This document shows positions 45,440 to 57,200 of a stretch of DNA of 64,000 nucleotides, one piece after another. The notes beneath the pieces are model-generated. The model searched no databases. It worked only from the letters and a program-made list of their open reading frames with translations, and was not told the DNA's origin. Where the stretch lies: contig CM061139.1 of the NCBI GenBank assembly GCA_030789695.1, forward strand, positions 202,713,641 to 202,777,640. The letters are read 5' to 3'. Source of the DNA: Scilla litardierei (taxonomy: Eukaryota > Streptophyta > Magnoliopsida > Asparagales > Asparagaceae). The position numbers were made by a program, and so were the translations under genes. Numbering within the stretch: position 1 is the stretch's first letter; every line of letters begins with the position of its first letter.

Positions 45440-46985
45440 TAAAAAGTTCAGCATTTCATGTTTTTTCTGATGATCAGAACTGTTCATTTCGATCTTCATA
45501 TTTTAAAGCCTCAAAACATCTAATATTAGGTCAACCTAAGTGGTTTTAGTCGTTCATCCAACCATCATAAAAGTTTTAGTGTCGTCAAACTGTTAAATTT
45601 GCAACGGATGAATGAACGAGTAAAACCCGTCGGGTTTATCCAATATTTGATTTTTTGGGATTTTGGATCATGGAGATCAAAATAAACGATTCTGATCGTT
45701 CAAAAATTATGGGCCGATGAACCTTTCGAGGTTGTATACGAGGCTTTGACTCATATGTTACAAATACGCATTATTCTTTTTGTAAAACTTACACATAAGA
45801 ATAGTGGTCATCATACGCATTGTATCAGCTAATGCTTCTTATGTGCTTCTAGAAGCTTAGTCTCTCTTATTTTATGAATGATTGAAATTGTTTATTTTGA
45901 TGTTCATATTTTAAAACCTCAACTCCAAATATCATGTGAAGCCACATGATTATGATCATTCATCCACCTTTGCAAAAAAGTTTTATTCTTTCAAAACGGT
46001 TGCACTTGCGATGGATGGATGAATGATCAAAACCTATTGGGTTCATCGAATATTCGATATTTTGCGTTTTTATAATATGATGATCAAATTAAATTGTTTC
46101 CATTATTACAAAACATTAGAGAATGGTGGAGTTTTGGAGGTTGTATATGAGGTTTAACTTCATATGTCATATGATACACATTATTCTATGGTGCCTACTT
46201 TGATGCAATCTAAGGAGGCGCCCCTATTTTCTCTCATCTTCCACATTTTTTTGAATTTTTTTTCATGAGTTTGTTGTTCACCTCATGGATGATCAACATA
46301 CCAAAATTTCAAGGGATTGCAATACTTTTTGAGCCCTCACCTATTCCTTGCACCTTCAACAGTCTAACAACATGCTGAAAGCCTCATGAAGTTGCATGGG
46401 ATAGATCTGGCCTAAAATGTATTAGAACACCTTGAAATTTAGTATGTTTATCATCCATGAGGTAAACAATAAACCCATGAAAAAAATTTCAAAAATAATG
46501 TGAGAGATGTGGAATAATGCGGGCGCCTCCTTAGATGCAAACTAAGTAGACACCCTAGATCCCTTTTACACTTCTCATGTTATTAATACCATAATGAGAA
46601 TAATGTGTATTATTGGATATGAGCTAAGTCCCCCTATGCGACATTGAAAAATCCATCTTTACATATTGTTTTGGATGATATGAAACATTTATTTTGATCT
46701 TCGTATTCTTAAATATCAAAACATCAAATATTAGATGAAGCCAAAGAGTTTTGCTCATTCATAACTGGCATATGACGTTATACTCTTGCAGCAATTTTAC
46801 TATTGCAGCAGGTGGATAAACGAGCAAGACTCATTTGTTTCAACCGATACTTGGTGTCTAAGTTTTAGAATATGAAAATCAAAATAAATCGTTCTGACCG
46901 TTCGAAAAATTATTGAAATATGGAGTTTTTTATGTCTCTTACGAGTTTTAGCCCACAAGGATATGATACACATTATTCTCAATTA
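45440..46985. repeat. Three diverged palindromic units
   Basis: Imperfect inverted-repeat units lie at about 45470-45775, 45885-46185 and 46675-46980. Each begins with 'ttgatcttcatattttaaa.cctcaaaacatc' type sequence, has a middle with 'gttcatcc...gatgaatgaacga', closes with the inverse of the beginning ('tttgggattttggatcatggagatcaaaa'), and ends with 'tatgatacacattattct'. Copies are diverged, so the family is old. No coding capacity. Confidence 0.6.
46188..46556. mobile_element. Foldback/MITE-like element nested in the palindromic array
   Basis: Ends GGTGCCTACTTTGATGCAA and inverted GGTGTCTACTTAGTTTGCAT are followed inward by a shared 'tctaaggaggcgccc' and about 100 bp of further inverted similarity ('cacctcatggatgatcaacat' against 'tacctcatggatgataaacat'). 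No clear target duplication. Confidence 0.6.
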
Positions 46986-46989
46986 TAAT

Positions 46990-47270
46990 TTATAAATAAT
47001 ACACATTATTTTTCGTGTATTATTAGAAGAAACGTTACTATGTCTTAAATCATCAATAAATAGAAAAAAAAAACCTCTTCATTAAGCTAATTTATTTGAC
47101 TATATACATCTCCCTGTTGGGCAGAAGGAGTTGACATTTTTCCAAAAAGGGAAAGAAAGTAAAGGAGAGGTTGTGTGGGTGTGACCTATTATGATTTTTT
47201 CTTTTCAGTTTTAAAAAAGTGTCACATCAATACACCGAATTTTCAGTATATATAGCAAGTCCCCTTATTT
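46990..47270. other. Spacer, no feature seen
   Basis: AT-rich DNA between the palindromic array and the hAT-like element. Confidence 0.4.
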
Positions 47271-47271
47271 A

Positions 47272-47736
47272 AGGGCTTGTTCTTTTGCTTGTAAATTGCT
47301 GAGAAAGACGAAATTTTGCACTATTCATCCACTATTTGCGTGGATTCTCACCCGACATGCAATCACCCTGTTCATTTTCTATTCTTGGGGGCTTTGGAAA
47401 GTAAGCCGACGTGGCAGGGGTTTTTGAGAATCTTGGGGGCTTGCGTTTTCCACGCAAAATGCGGGAAAAGCTGTGGATTTCACAATTTTGTAGGGCCCAC
47501 TATCCCATCTCTCTCTCTCTCTCTTTACAATCAAACGAACTTTCCACTTTCTCATTCCAACTTTTAACTCCCAAAAGAACACAAGAAAGTTGGGTGGACC
47601 CCACTTTATTTTCCCAATCTCACTTTCTATACAACTTTCCAACTCAAAAGAACACAAAACTCTATTTTCTCTCTTCGCAGATTCCACAAATGCCAAACTT
47701 TCCCATTTCAATTTTGAAGCAAAAGAACATGCCAGA
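47272..47736. mobile_element. hAT-like miniature element
   Basis: The left end GGGCTTGTTCTTTTGCTT and the right end (inverse GGCATGTTCTTTTGCTTC) form an approximately 17-bp terminal inverted repeat of the GGGCTTGTTC kind seen in plant hAT MITEs. The interior has a (CT)n run near 47509-47524 and short inverted words. No 8-bp target duplication could be confirmed. The open frames on both strands (47379-47744) are not genes. Confidence 0.55.
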
Positions 47737-47751
47737 ATAGGCAATTGCTAC

Positions 47752-48078
47752 ATGCACCTCAAGAAATGAGGTGCATATAAGAGTTAGTGCAATTTTTTGT
47801 TATTTTCAGGAGAAAGAGTGTGCGATTAAAACTGATAATGTGACAAAGTTACTTATTTTGAAAAAATATACGGCATACACTTCATTTCATGATGTGCATA
47901 GAGCATTTGTCATTGAGAATTGCTCTATGCACCTCAGAATGAGGTGCATAGAGGTGACACCTTACCCAAAAAAGCAATAAAAATCTTAAAATATGTCAAT
48001 TCCCCCACTCTCTCCTACAAATTTTTGACATTTAAAGTAACAATCACCTCTATGCACCTCAAAATGAGGTGCATAGAG
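47752..48078. repeat. Cluster of three hairpins with TGCACCTCA arms
   Basis: Self-palindromic blocks lie at 47752-47776 (ATGCACCTCA/TGAGGTGCAT), 47923-47953 and 48048-48078 (CTCTATGCACCTCA with its inverse, 3-nt loop). Blocks two and three are also inverted copies in their outward flanks (GGTGCATAGAGGTGA at 47943, TCACCTCTATGCACC at 48044). A further inverted pair GTGCATAGAGCA/TGCTCTATGCAC is at 47894-47932. Placement 200-530 bp before the sphingosine kinase start puts them in its promoter or leader. Confidence 0.65.
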
Positions 48079-48277
48079 TCATGGCCTTGTCATTTAATAT
48101 GATTCAAGGAGCCGTGCAAGGCACGTGAATCCAAACTCCCCGTTTTACCCCTACATCAGATATCTATTCCGAATATGTCCTCTTTCCATGTATACTCTGC
48201 TACTCTTCTAGACTTTCATCATCATTGATCTTGGAACGTGGAGCTCTGAGAAACAGGGCACAAACAACAATAATAAT
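48079..48277 (+). promoter_or_regulatory. Sphingosine kinase promoter/leader with G-box
   Basis: CACGTG (G-box core) lies at 48122-48127. The leader ends 'aacaacaataataatATGG', an A-rich start context usual in plants. No TATA box is obvious. Confidence 0.45.
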
Positions 48278-51200
48278 ATGGTGGGAAGATCCGCAACGCA
48301 GATTGGATTCTTAACGGGCCGGATCCGGATCAATGGGTCGGGCTGCGAGGCGACGTTGAGTCCGGAGGGGAGGCTGACGTGGCGGACGGAGGAGGAGGGG
48401 GAGCGGTGCTTGTCGCTGGAATCGGAGGGGCTGGGGGTCGGGGTCGAGGAAGGGCGTCGAATTAGAGTCAGGGCTTTCGTTGGGGATTCGAAGGGGTTCG
48501 GTTGTGGAGTTGGGATAGGAGTCGGTAAGAGGAGCTTGAAAGATTACGTTTTGGAGATGGAGAGCGATGAGATGGTGAATCTATGGTGCGAGAGGTTGAG
48601 AGATTGCTTCAATTCGTTTGGTAAAATTTCATTTTGTTTTTCCTTGTTTTCCTTAAAAATTTGGTTTCTAACGGGGGAATTATTTGTAGTCGTCGTTGTC
48701 GTTGTTATATTAAGTTGCGTATTTGCAATTGATTTCTTATCTTTGAGGATTTCCGCTTGATACAGTGCAATGCTTCTAGACTTTCAATTATTCTGCTGGA
48801 TACAGGGAAAAAAATTATAAATCTGTTACTTTTCTGATCTTTTATATTTTTTTAAAAGACATGATTTTTTTTTAGTTGCAACAAATTTTGCTTATTTTAG
48901 TAGTGTCCCCGCCCCAAAATTATAGGTATGGAACATTTGCTATAAGTGTCCCACTTTTCAACTTAAACTCTTTCTTCACTATACATGTCTCAATACAAGT
49001 GTTTTAGAGATTTGATCGGCTAAGAACTTTTTTTAAATCACTAAAAAGAAAAATTCTTTTCTATGTTGTTGATTTCTTCTCTTTTGGTTCTTCACTCTTG
49101 TTCACATGTATTATAGCTGCAGTATATAATTCATTTGTAAGTTGAACTGACATGAAAAGGACCTTAGCATGATACAATTGCTTAAATTTTATTCAAATAT
49201 GGGTTTAAGTGAAGCAAAGTTCGTTATTTTTTGAGATTTAATCCTTACCGTGGTGAAAATTATCTCTTTGCTGAACAGGTCGTCCCAAGAGGTTGTTTAT
49301 TATTCTTAACCCATTTGGTGGAAAGAAATGTGCACAAAAGATCTTCCAGAATGAAATCAAACCCCTAATTCAAGCTTCTGGCATACTCTATACGTTGCAA
49401 GGTTGGTTGATCATGAGATACAATTGATGGGTGTCCTATATATTTTATGTCCACCTTTAGCAAATGTTCAATCTTAATGGATTATGGTTATGTGCATGGC
49501 TTTCTCCTTTGGCCCCTTAAATCACTTTTGTGATGTCCCATTCTTTCAGAAACCAGATATCAGCTTCATGCTCAAGAAATTGCATATAAACTGGATCTTT
49601 TAAAATACGACGGAATTGTATGCGTCAGTGGAGATGGTGTACTTGTGGAGGTTAGCAATTTTTAGGCCATTTGAATGCCTAGTGCATGGTTTGGTTATAC
49701 TTGTGGCTTGAATTTCTAACTCCATGTGTATGGAAATTTTGGATTGTGGTTGTTGTGAGATTTGGCAAGTGTCCATTTTGCAATTTAAAGTTGAATGATC
49801 TTCTAATACTTAGAGAATGTAGGAATAATTCCCTGTAGCATGAAATTCAAATGTCAGGGCAGACTTTTTTCTGTGATCCCTGATTTTGATCATCATGTAA
49901 AATAATAATTTTCTCATTCTTTTGTTGCCCCTCACCCTTATTCCCCTTTTAGGGAAGGAATTTCTTGCATTTATTGGCACCCCTGTAGCCTTGAACCCAT
50001 GAACGGCATGACCACCATGTCACAGTCCAATGCCTTAGTGACTTGCTCTTTGCTCTTCCACTAGCAGCAACGAGTTTAATGAGTATTCTCTACTTATGCA
50101 TGTGAGCTAGAAAAGCTGGTAATGCTTTTTCTTAATTGTGGCAGATGGTGTCAGTGATCTTTGTTTTAGACTCAACATATGCAAGGCATCAAGGGGTTAA
50201 ACTGTTACTTATTCCAATTTAAAGGGCACAAATTACCCACTTGCACATCATATCCTAGCATTTGTTATAATAAAAATTATTGCAACCACCACAAGAGATA
50301 ACACCATAGCATTTTGTTGTCTATACAAATCCCTTTTCTCCATTCATCTGTGTTGATGACCATCTGAATCTACAATATCCTTTTTAGCTGCCTAGTCCAA
50401 TTTAGTTTAGAATTTAGATATATCAAAGTTCTCCTTGCAATCGGCTATGATATGTGAATCCTCCCTGTTCATAACGATTGCCATGGCACTTGGCCAAATC
50501 ATCTCAACCACTTTTCGCACATTTTATCCTCAGTGGAAGCTTTCTAGCTTCTTGAGAGTGCATATATCTGATGCCATGCCTTCTAGCATTAATGCCACTC
50601 ACCCATCACACATTCTCATTTCATCATGCAGCAACATACTTGTTTCAGCATGCTGCAGCAAGATGTTCCTGGTTATTATTTTTGGTAGACTAATGACTTG
50701 GAAGAACTAGAAGCTGAACTCCTTTTGGGTGGTAACTAACAGTTCCATTTAAGTATGCTGTCATAAAGAATGTTTTTTGCCACAGGCAGCAGTGATAAAG
50801 TGCATTAAGTATTAGTTCTTGGGAAGTGATTCTGTGCAGAAAATTGACATTTGCTATCATTTTACATGATCTATAGCCTTCAAGTTAATAGTTTTTTTGG
50901 TAATCAGAAAGTAGCCTTCAAGTTCATAGTTTATGCACATATTATATGTAATCGATCAGGAAATTTAAATAATTGCAGATGTTATTACAGTTTTAACTTT
51001 CATTCGCAATTTTAGACTGCCATTTGGCACTTGTACATGTGCTTTTTAGACCTTCCTCCTGCGTCTGTTAAACTCTTTCTCTTTTCTAATTTAAAATAAT
51101 TGCAGGTGTTAATGTTTCAACTCTCATTTGCTATTTTAGACTGCCACTTGTACATGTGCTCTTTAGACCTTCCATACACTACATGTTCCTAGTGACAAAT

Positions 51201-54200
51201 TCAACTGCTTCTGTAAAGCTCTTTCTCTATTTCTAATTTATGCCGTTTTCATTCTCTGAATAGATAGTAAATGGATTGCTGCAAAGAGAAGATTGGGATA
51301 CTGCAATCAAAATGCCCCTTGGAATAATTCCTGCAGGTGCATTTTTATATAAACCTAACATTTAATCTAAAATCACAGCATATCATTCTTCTAATAAGAC
51401 TTTCTGGGTAAAACTTGTCATGCAGGCCTTTTGATTTCGGCATTGAATAACTAAATGTGGCCTTTGTTACTAATCATTTATTTATATTTGTAGATCCATT
51501 ATTATCTTTAAGTAATGTTGCACAGAGATGTCTCGATAACCATACAGTTTAGTTTGATTCCTAAATAATTCGGTCTTTTAATTGAGCATAAACTGAATTT
51601 AGAAGTCCAATGACTCGATAGTTTCTGTTAAATTTTATAAGCAGTTGATTTGGCCATCATGTTTGGTTGCACTCAGTTCTTGAATTGAAACTTCAATTGA
51701 TTTGTGCTTTTTTTAATAATATGATCACTCCAAAATGATGCCTTCCAATACTGCTCTTTTTAGGTCTGTTAACTTTAACTTCATAGTTATAACTTCACAT
51801 TTGTAATCATAGTTGGGGCTAATGGTTTTAGCATGCTTTCGTTAGTTTTAGTCTGTTTGAGCCTGGGATTTGTTTGGTGGTGAATGACAAGATGCGATGA
51901 ATTAGAAGAACATATTCCATGTGTGATCCTTGAACTGTTTTCTAGTTTAGCACTAACAATTTCTATAACAATAGGTGTCATAAATATCTTTCTTTTTGGA
52001 GTATTTCCTAGATTGCGCATCGTTGAAGTAAACATCTGTTCTATTTTCATTTCTCGCTGTGCTGTTTTTAAATATGCATTCCTTGATATGTATGAAGTTA
52101 ATGGGAGAATAGGTATCAGTTAGTTTGCAAGGAATCATTCATTGTCAGCGCTTCCTGCGTAGTTTTATTCTTTGTTCTTATTTTAATTTCAAAAAGGCTT
52201 TTAGGCTTACATCATAACCCCCAGTAGGAGAATGGAGTGGGGAAGTGAAACTCCCATTGGGGGGGGAGGAGATTGGGGGAAGAGTTCCTGTGCGCGTGAA
52301 TAATATGGAGTACCTGGAAGACGAGTCCGCATAGCCTCATTTTTAATTTAAAATTTTTATAATTCAAATTGTTATTTGGATGCTTGCGAGTTCGTCAAAA
52401 ATGAATATAAGAAGTTTTATGCTTTGCTCATTTTTGTGGGGTTAAACAGACTCTAGTATGAGTAGGAATTGGAGTATGCTATGGAATTTTTTTCCTACCG
52501 CTATGATTTAATTGATAAGAATAGATTTTGTTATGCCAAATATAAATCAAAAGGAAAAGCTCATCTTTTTAGAAGATAAAAATCTAGTTGGTCTTGGTTG
52601 AAGATGAACCTTCAGTGTATAGTATATGTATCTTCCTAAATACCGACCAATCTATCATTCGCCTCAATCTTTATCAAATCTAATGCTTAAAAGAGAGTCG
52701 AAAATAGACCCTTATGAGGGGATCAAAAAGATGTGTAAGGGTATCAATAAGATTCTACAGATGGTGAAACTAAACATGAAAGAAGTAAAAATGAAATAAG
52801 TTGTGTAAGAGCTTGAATACCCAAATCTGAGTCCATAAGTGAGCTTGATTCCAAGTTGGAGCCCGCATTGGAGCCCGAGCTAGAGCTAGAGTCTTATCTT
52901 GATTCTGATACAGCACCACAATCTAAATTAGAACCTCATCTTGAGCCATTTATTGATTCTACATTAGCTATATAGATAGAGAAACCATTTGATCCGAATG
53001 AGCACATAGATTTCTTTGTTCATTATCCGTAATAGCCTACCAGTCAGCAGGCTCAGTGATGTTATATTATCCTGAAGATCCATATCTACTTGTTTATATT
53101 TTGGTCATTTTTTAAAATACGAGGAAGAGTAGTTTCCAACTTCAAGAGATTGTTGGTTACTGATCAGGTTGTGATCCATTGCCACTATTTATCAGGTGAT
53201 GAATTTTTGAAAGTCCAAGATTAGGATGAGGAAAGAGTTCTATTTTGTTAGGATTTAATTAGGATTTATTTGAATTTTGCTTAGAATTTTATTTGCTTTT
53301 AATTGATTTTATTTGTTGGGATTTTATTTGATGTTTTTTGATATTTTAAGTATATTATTTCAGTTTAGTCCCATACTAATTGAGGTGAAATTTGTTTTAA
53401 GTTGTAAGCATGTATATAGGCATGTGAACTTGTTTTATTTTAGTCAATGAGAATGAAGAATATTTTGAGTGTTTAATTCCTAGTATGAAAAAGGTTTAGC
53501 TTTGATGAGAAGTCAAATCCTTGATGAGAAGACTTGCAACACTAATCCCGATTTGGTTTTCCCCACCTTTTCATAATCTTCTCAATTTTTTCCATTGTTC
53601 TGCCTCACCTTTTGTCTTTGCATTCTGTGTTTTATTTTTTTCATAATTGATAAATGAATAAATATACTTGTCTTTGCATAGAATGATACAGGAGTAGCAA
53701 GTCCTTCCCTTGTAGAGTGGGGGCAGTGCCATATATGTAGAGTACTAATGTTGTGAAAATCATGTTGAAGATGATCATGACACTAGGCACCCTTCACATC
53801 TTCCAACGGAGATACTATGCATTTGAAAATGAGAACATGAAACGAATCCTTTTTATTTGATCATCAGACCATATGCCTATGGAAGAACAATGCAAACGCT
53901 TGTGCTACACAGCGGAAATCCTTCATTGGACATAATTATACCATCGTCACCACCATCACCGCAATGACGATGACGACATAACCTGGTGTTTGGGCTTCAT
54001 GATATCTTTTTTTCCATTCATCTTTGTTAAGGACTATTTCCTTGTTAGATTAACTACCATATCCCATTTAACTGATTCAATGCATGTACCTCTGTCTCAC
54101 ATTGCCTGGTGCTCGATAACTATTATCCAAAACGTTCTAATCTGTACACTTACTAATTTTTTGTTTATTTACACAATTATCGCTTTCCGTTGCACATTAT

Positions 54201-57200
54201 GAAAGGTTCTTACTTGTTGTATCCTCATTCTAAGCAGTCTCTAAATCCTTGCAGATGCATTCATTTTTTATTATATCTTTCAGGGTGTTTCGGTTTCTGA
54301 TGTATTGTAATAAAAATGCAGGCACAGGAAATGGCATGGCTAAATCACTTCTAGATTCAGTTGGTGAAACATATTCAATTTCAAATGCTACATTTTCAGT
54401 TATCAGAGGTATAGTTTGCTACACTATGTTTGTTTGCTGAACTCGCTGTCCATTAGGATGAATCTCTATTGACTGGCCCTTTTTTTAATACAGGTCACAA
54501 GCGATCTCTGGATGTTACTACTGTCATGCAAGGAATGACCAAATTCTTTAGTGTTTTGATGCTTACATGGGGTATGCTCAAAATTATAGTCATGTCCCTT
54601 AAGCTTCATGGCCTTTTGTGGTTTGCTTTTAAAGAGCAAGTTAGCCGCAGACCGAAAATTGCACATAGATTGTTTCGATATTGGACATGCCTAATGGACT
54701 TTAATTACATGTGCAGGTTTTATTGCAGATGTTGATATCGAGTCTGAGAAGTATAGGTGGATGGGTAGTGCTCGGCTAGACTTCTATGTGAGACCATTTG
54801 TTTCATTGATAATTGACTGTTACTAGACTATATATGCTTTCAACTTGTCTGTCCTGATCAAGTGATATCTTAACCATACATATGATAAATTTTCATTTTG
54901 AATGTACATGGAACAGTCTGACCTATTCCTTTCTGCATTTGCCTAAACATTTCCTTTGCCATATTAAAATAATATCCTGATCTATATGACTCAGCAAAGA
55001 ACAGGAGACACATTATTGGCTCCCAAAACCCATATTATGTTGCCCATCAAGGGCTACATTTTCCTCAGCCTGAACCCAACCCTCTCCGTAGATTCATCTG
55101 CTTGGTCAATCCTTTTTTTTTCTTTTCGTTCTTTCTTTGTGTGTGTTTTGTTTTGGGTTGGTTGGTTTGGTTTATCCGCCCGGTTGATCCTCTTCTTCAT
55201 TTCTGTTCCTCACTTTTTTTCCCAAATGTGCACATTTTTTGTTATTTTCTACGTTTTCGGCTGCTTCACTGTCCCTATATCACAGATTAAATTTAGGACA
55301 AGCTTTGATTAATGTTCATGTGGGTCAAGTGTATAAGTAGCGTGGAGAGTCCAACTGAAGGTTGAAGTTCATGCAACCTAAGAATTGTGCAATGATATCA
55401 ATTGCCAAGTATGCTTAAACCGCAATGCTAGTTATAATGTACCTGATACGTCTATTTTGCGGAGGCCCAACAGCATGGGCCCAAAGGCGCAGCCTACAAC
55501 GCGAAATCGTGGGGGGTCCAAGTCCACCCAACGAAGCCCATGAGAGGACCCCGAACATCGATCCGACCCGACCCCGGAAACGCGCGAGTCACTCGCCCAC
55601 TCCGGCGATAACCGTTCCCCCAGGCCCGCTGCCACTTAATGGCCGTTATGGGGAGGTGCTGGCATGGCACGGGGAGCGGCGATGGGGAGGCGGATTGAGG
55701 GGGCACGATTGGGGGCGGACGAAGGACGTGAGTCATGGGTGGTCGCGACGAGAGGCCTATAAAAGGACTAGGAGGACGACTGAACAAAGGACCGCATCTC
55801 AGGTAACAAAACCTAAGGTACTCCATTAACGACCTAGTTCCCCCACTTCATCTCCTTCCCCCCGCTCGCGCCGGAGGATGTCGTTTCGATCTCCTCTCGA
55901 GTCGAACCGTCCCCGCCGAGCCTCCTCTTTCAGACTATCATCTGACTTAGGCATCGGAGGGGATTTGGCCGGAACCAAGGTCCGGCCTCCCTGACGAGTG
56001 TTCTTGTCTGTTCAGGAAGACGTTAGATCCAAGTGCCGAAGCTTCCCCTCGACGCCAGGAGAGACCGAGGCCGAGCGCATCCATCCGAGCCGAGGCTTCC
56101 CCTCAGCTCCACGCCGGCCGCGCATCAAGCGAGACGACCGAGGCTACCTCCCGTCGTCCGACCGACCGAGGCCGAGCGCACCCATCCGAGCCGAGGCTTC
56201 CCCTCAGCTCCGCGTCGGTCGCACGTCAAGCCAAGGCGCCGAGGCTTCCCCTCGTCGTCTGACCGTCCGAGGCCGAGCACCTCACACCGGGCCGAGGCTT
56301 CCCCTCAGCCCCCTAGAGGCCGAGGATCCAGACCCGGCCCAGCTGACGTGCTCTGCGTCGACTACATCTTCGATTCGCGTCGCGTCTACACGCGCTCGAC
56401 GCACCCGAGGGACCCTAATCGGCCCCTTGACCACGTTGACCGGGCAGTCCACGGTCAACGATACTGTAGTGAGAAAACACTCTGAAACATCTGGCGCCGT
56501 CTGTGGAAACGAACTATCCCACGAAAAAACAAACCACACTTGCAATGGCACGCGCCTGCAACGGGAAGAGACGCATGCCCCCCATCCCGGAGGAGGGAAA
56601 TGGCGCACCCAACAGCAACCTTGAGGGCGCACCCAACGGCAATCACCACGCCCCCTCAGCCGAAGAGACTGGCGAGTCCGAGCTGGCCACGCAGGAGCAG
56701 CTCCGTGCCCTGGCCCAAGAGACCAACGCGAACATTCAGACGCTGGTCGCGACGGTACAGCAGCTCATCGGCGCCGCGCAAGCCAACGGAGACGTGTTGG
56801 GCGACAGCCATCGTTGGGAGGGGGGCCCCCCGCTCCTGCGGTCCGCTGTGGTCGCTGACCACGGAAACCGAAGACCGAACACGGAGCGTCGGTTCACACT
56901 ACCCGGCTTCTACCAGGCGAGATCGCGCGCCTCCTCCTCTTATCGCGAAAGGAGCAGGAGGGGTACCGAATACACGGGGGACGAATCGGTGACCGCGTCG
57001 ACTCGTCGGCCACGATCACCCCACCGCAGAAGAAGTGATCGGCACCACTCGAGGGACCGATCACGGCTAAGCGGAAGCTCCCACCGGAGGAGCCGGGAAC
57101 GCCGGACCAGCCCCACCCCCAGTGTGGCGAAGGCCGTTGAGCCAGCCCAGCCAGCGCCTGTGCCACCTCCACAACCGAACGAGCCTGAGGTAGGCGGGTG

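Noticed and set aside
47379..47744. Overlapping 109-121-residue ORFs
   Set aside because: They fill the hAT-like miniature element on both strands and show no protein family features.
55425..56632. Arg/Pro-rich ORFs over the LTR (and 61982-63132)
   Set aside because: They coincide with LTR sequence and its internal GCCGAGGCTTCCCCTC repeats; not proteins.
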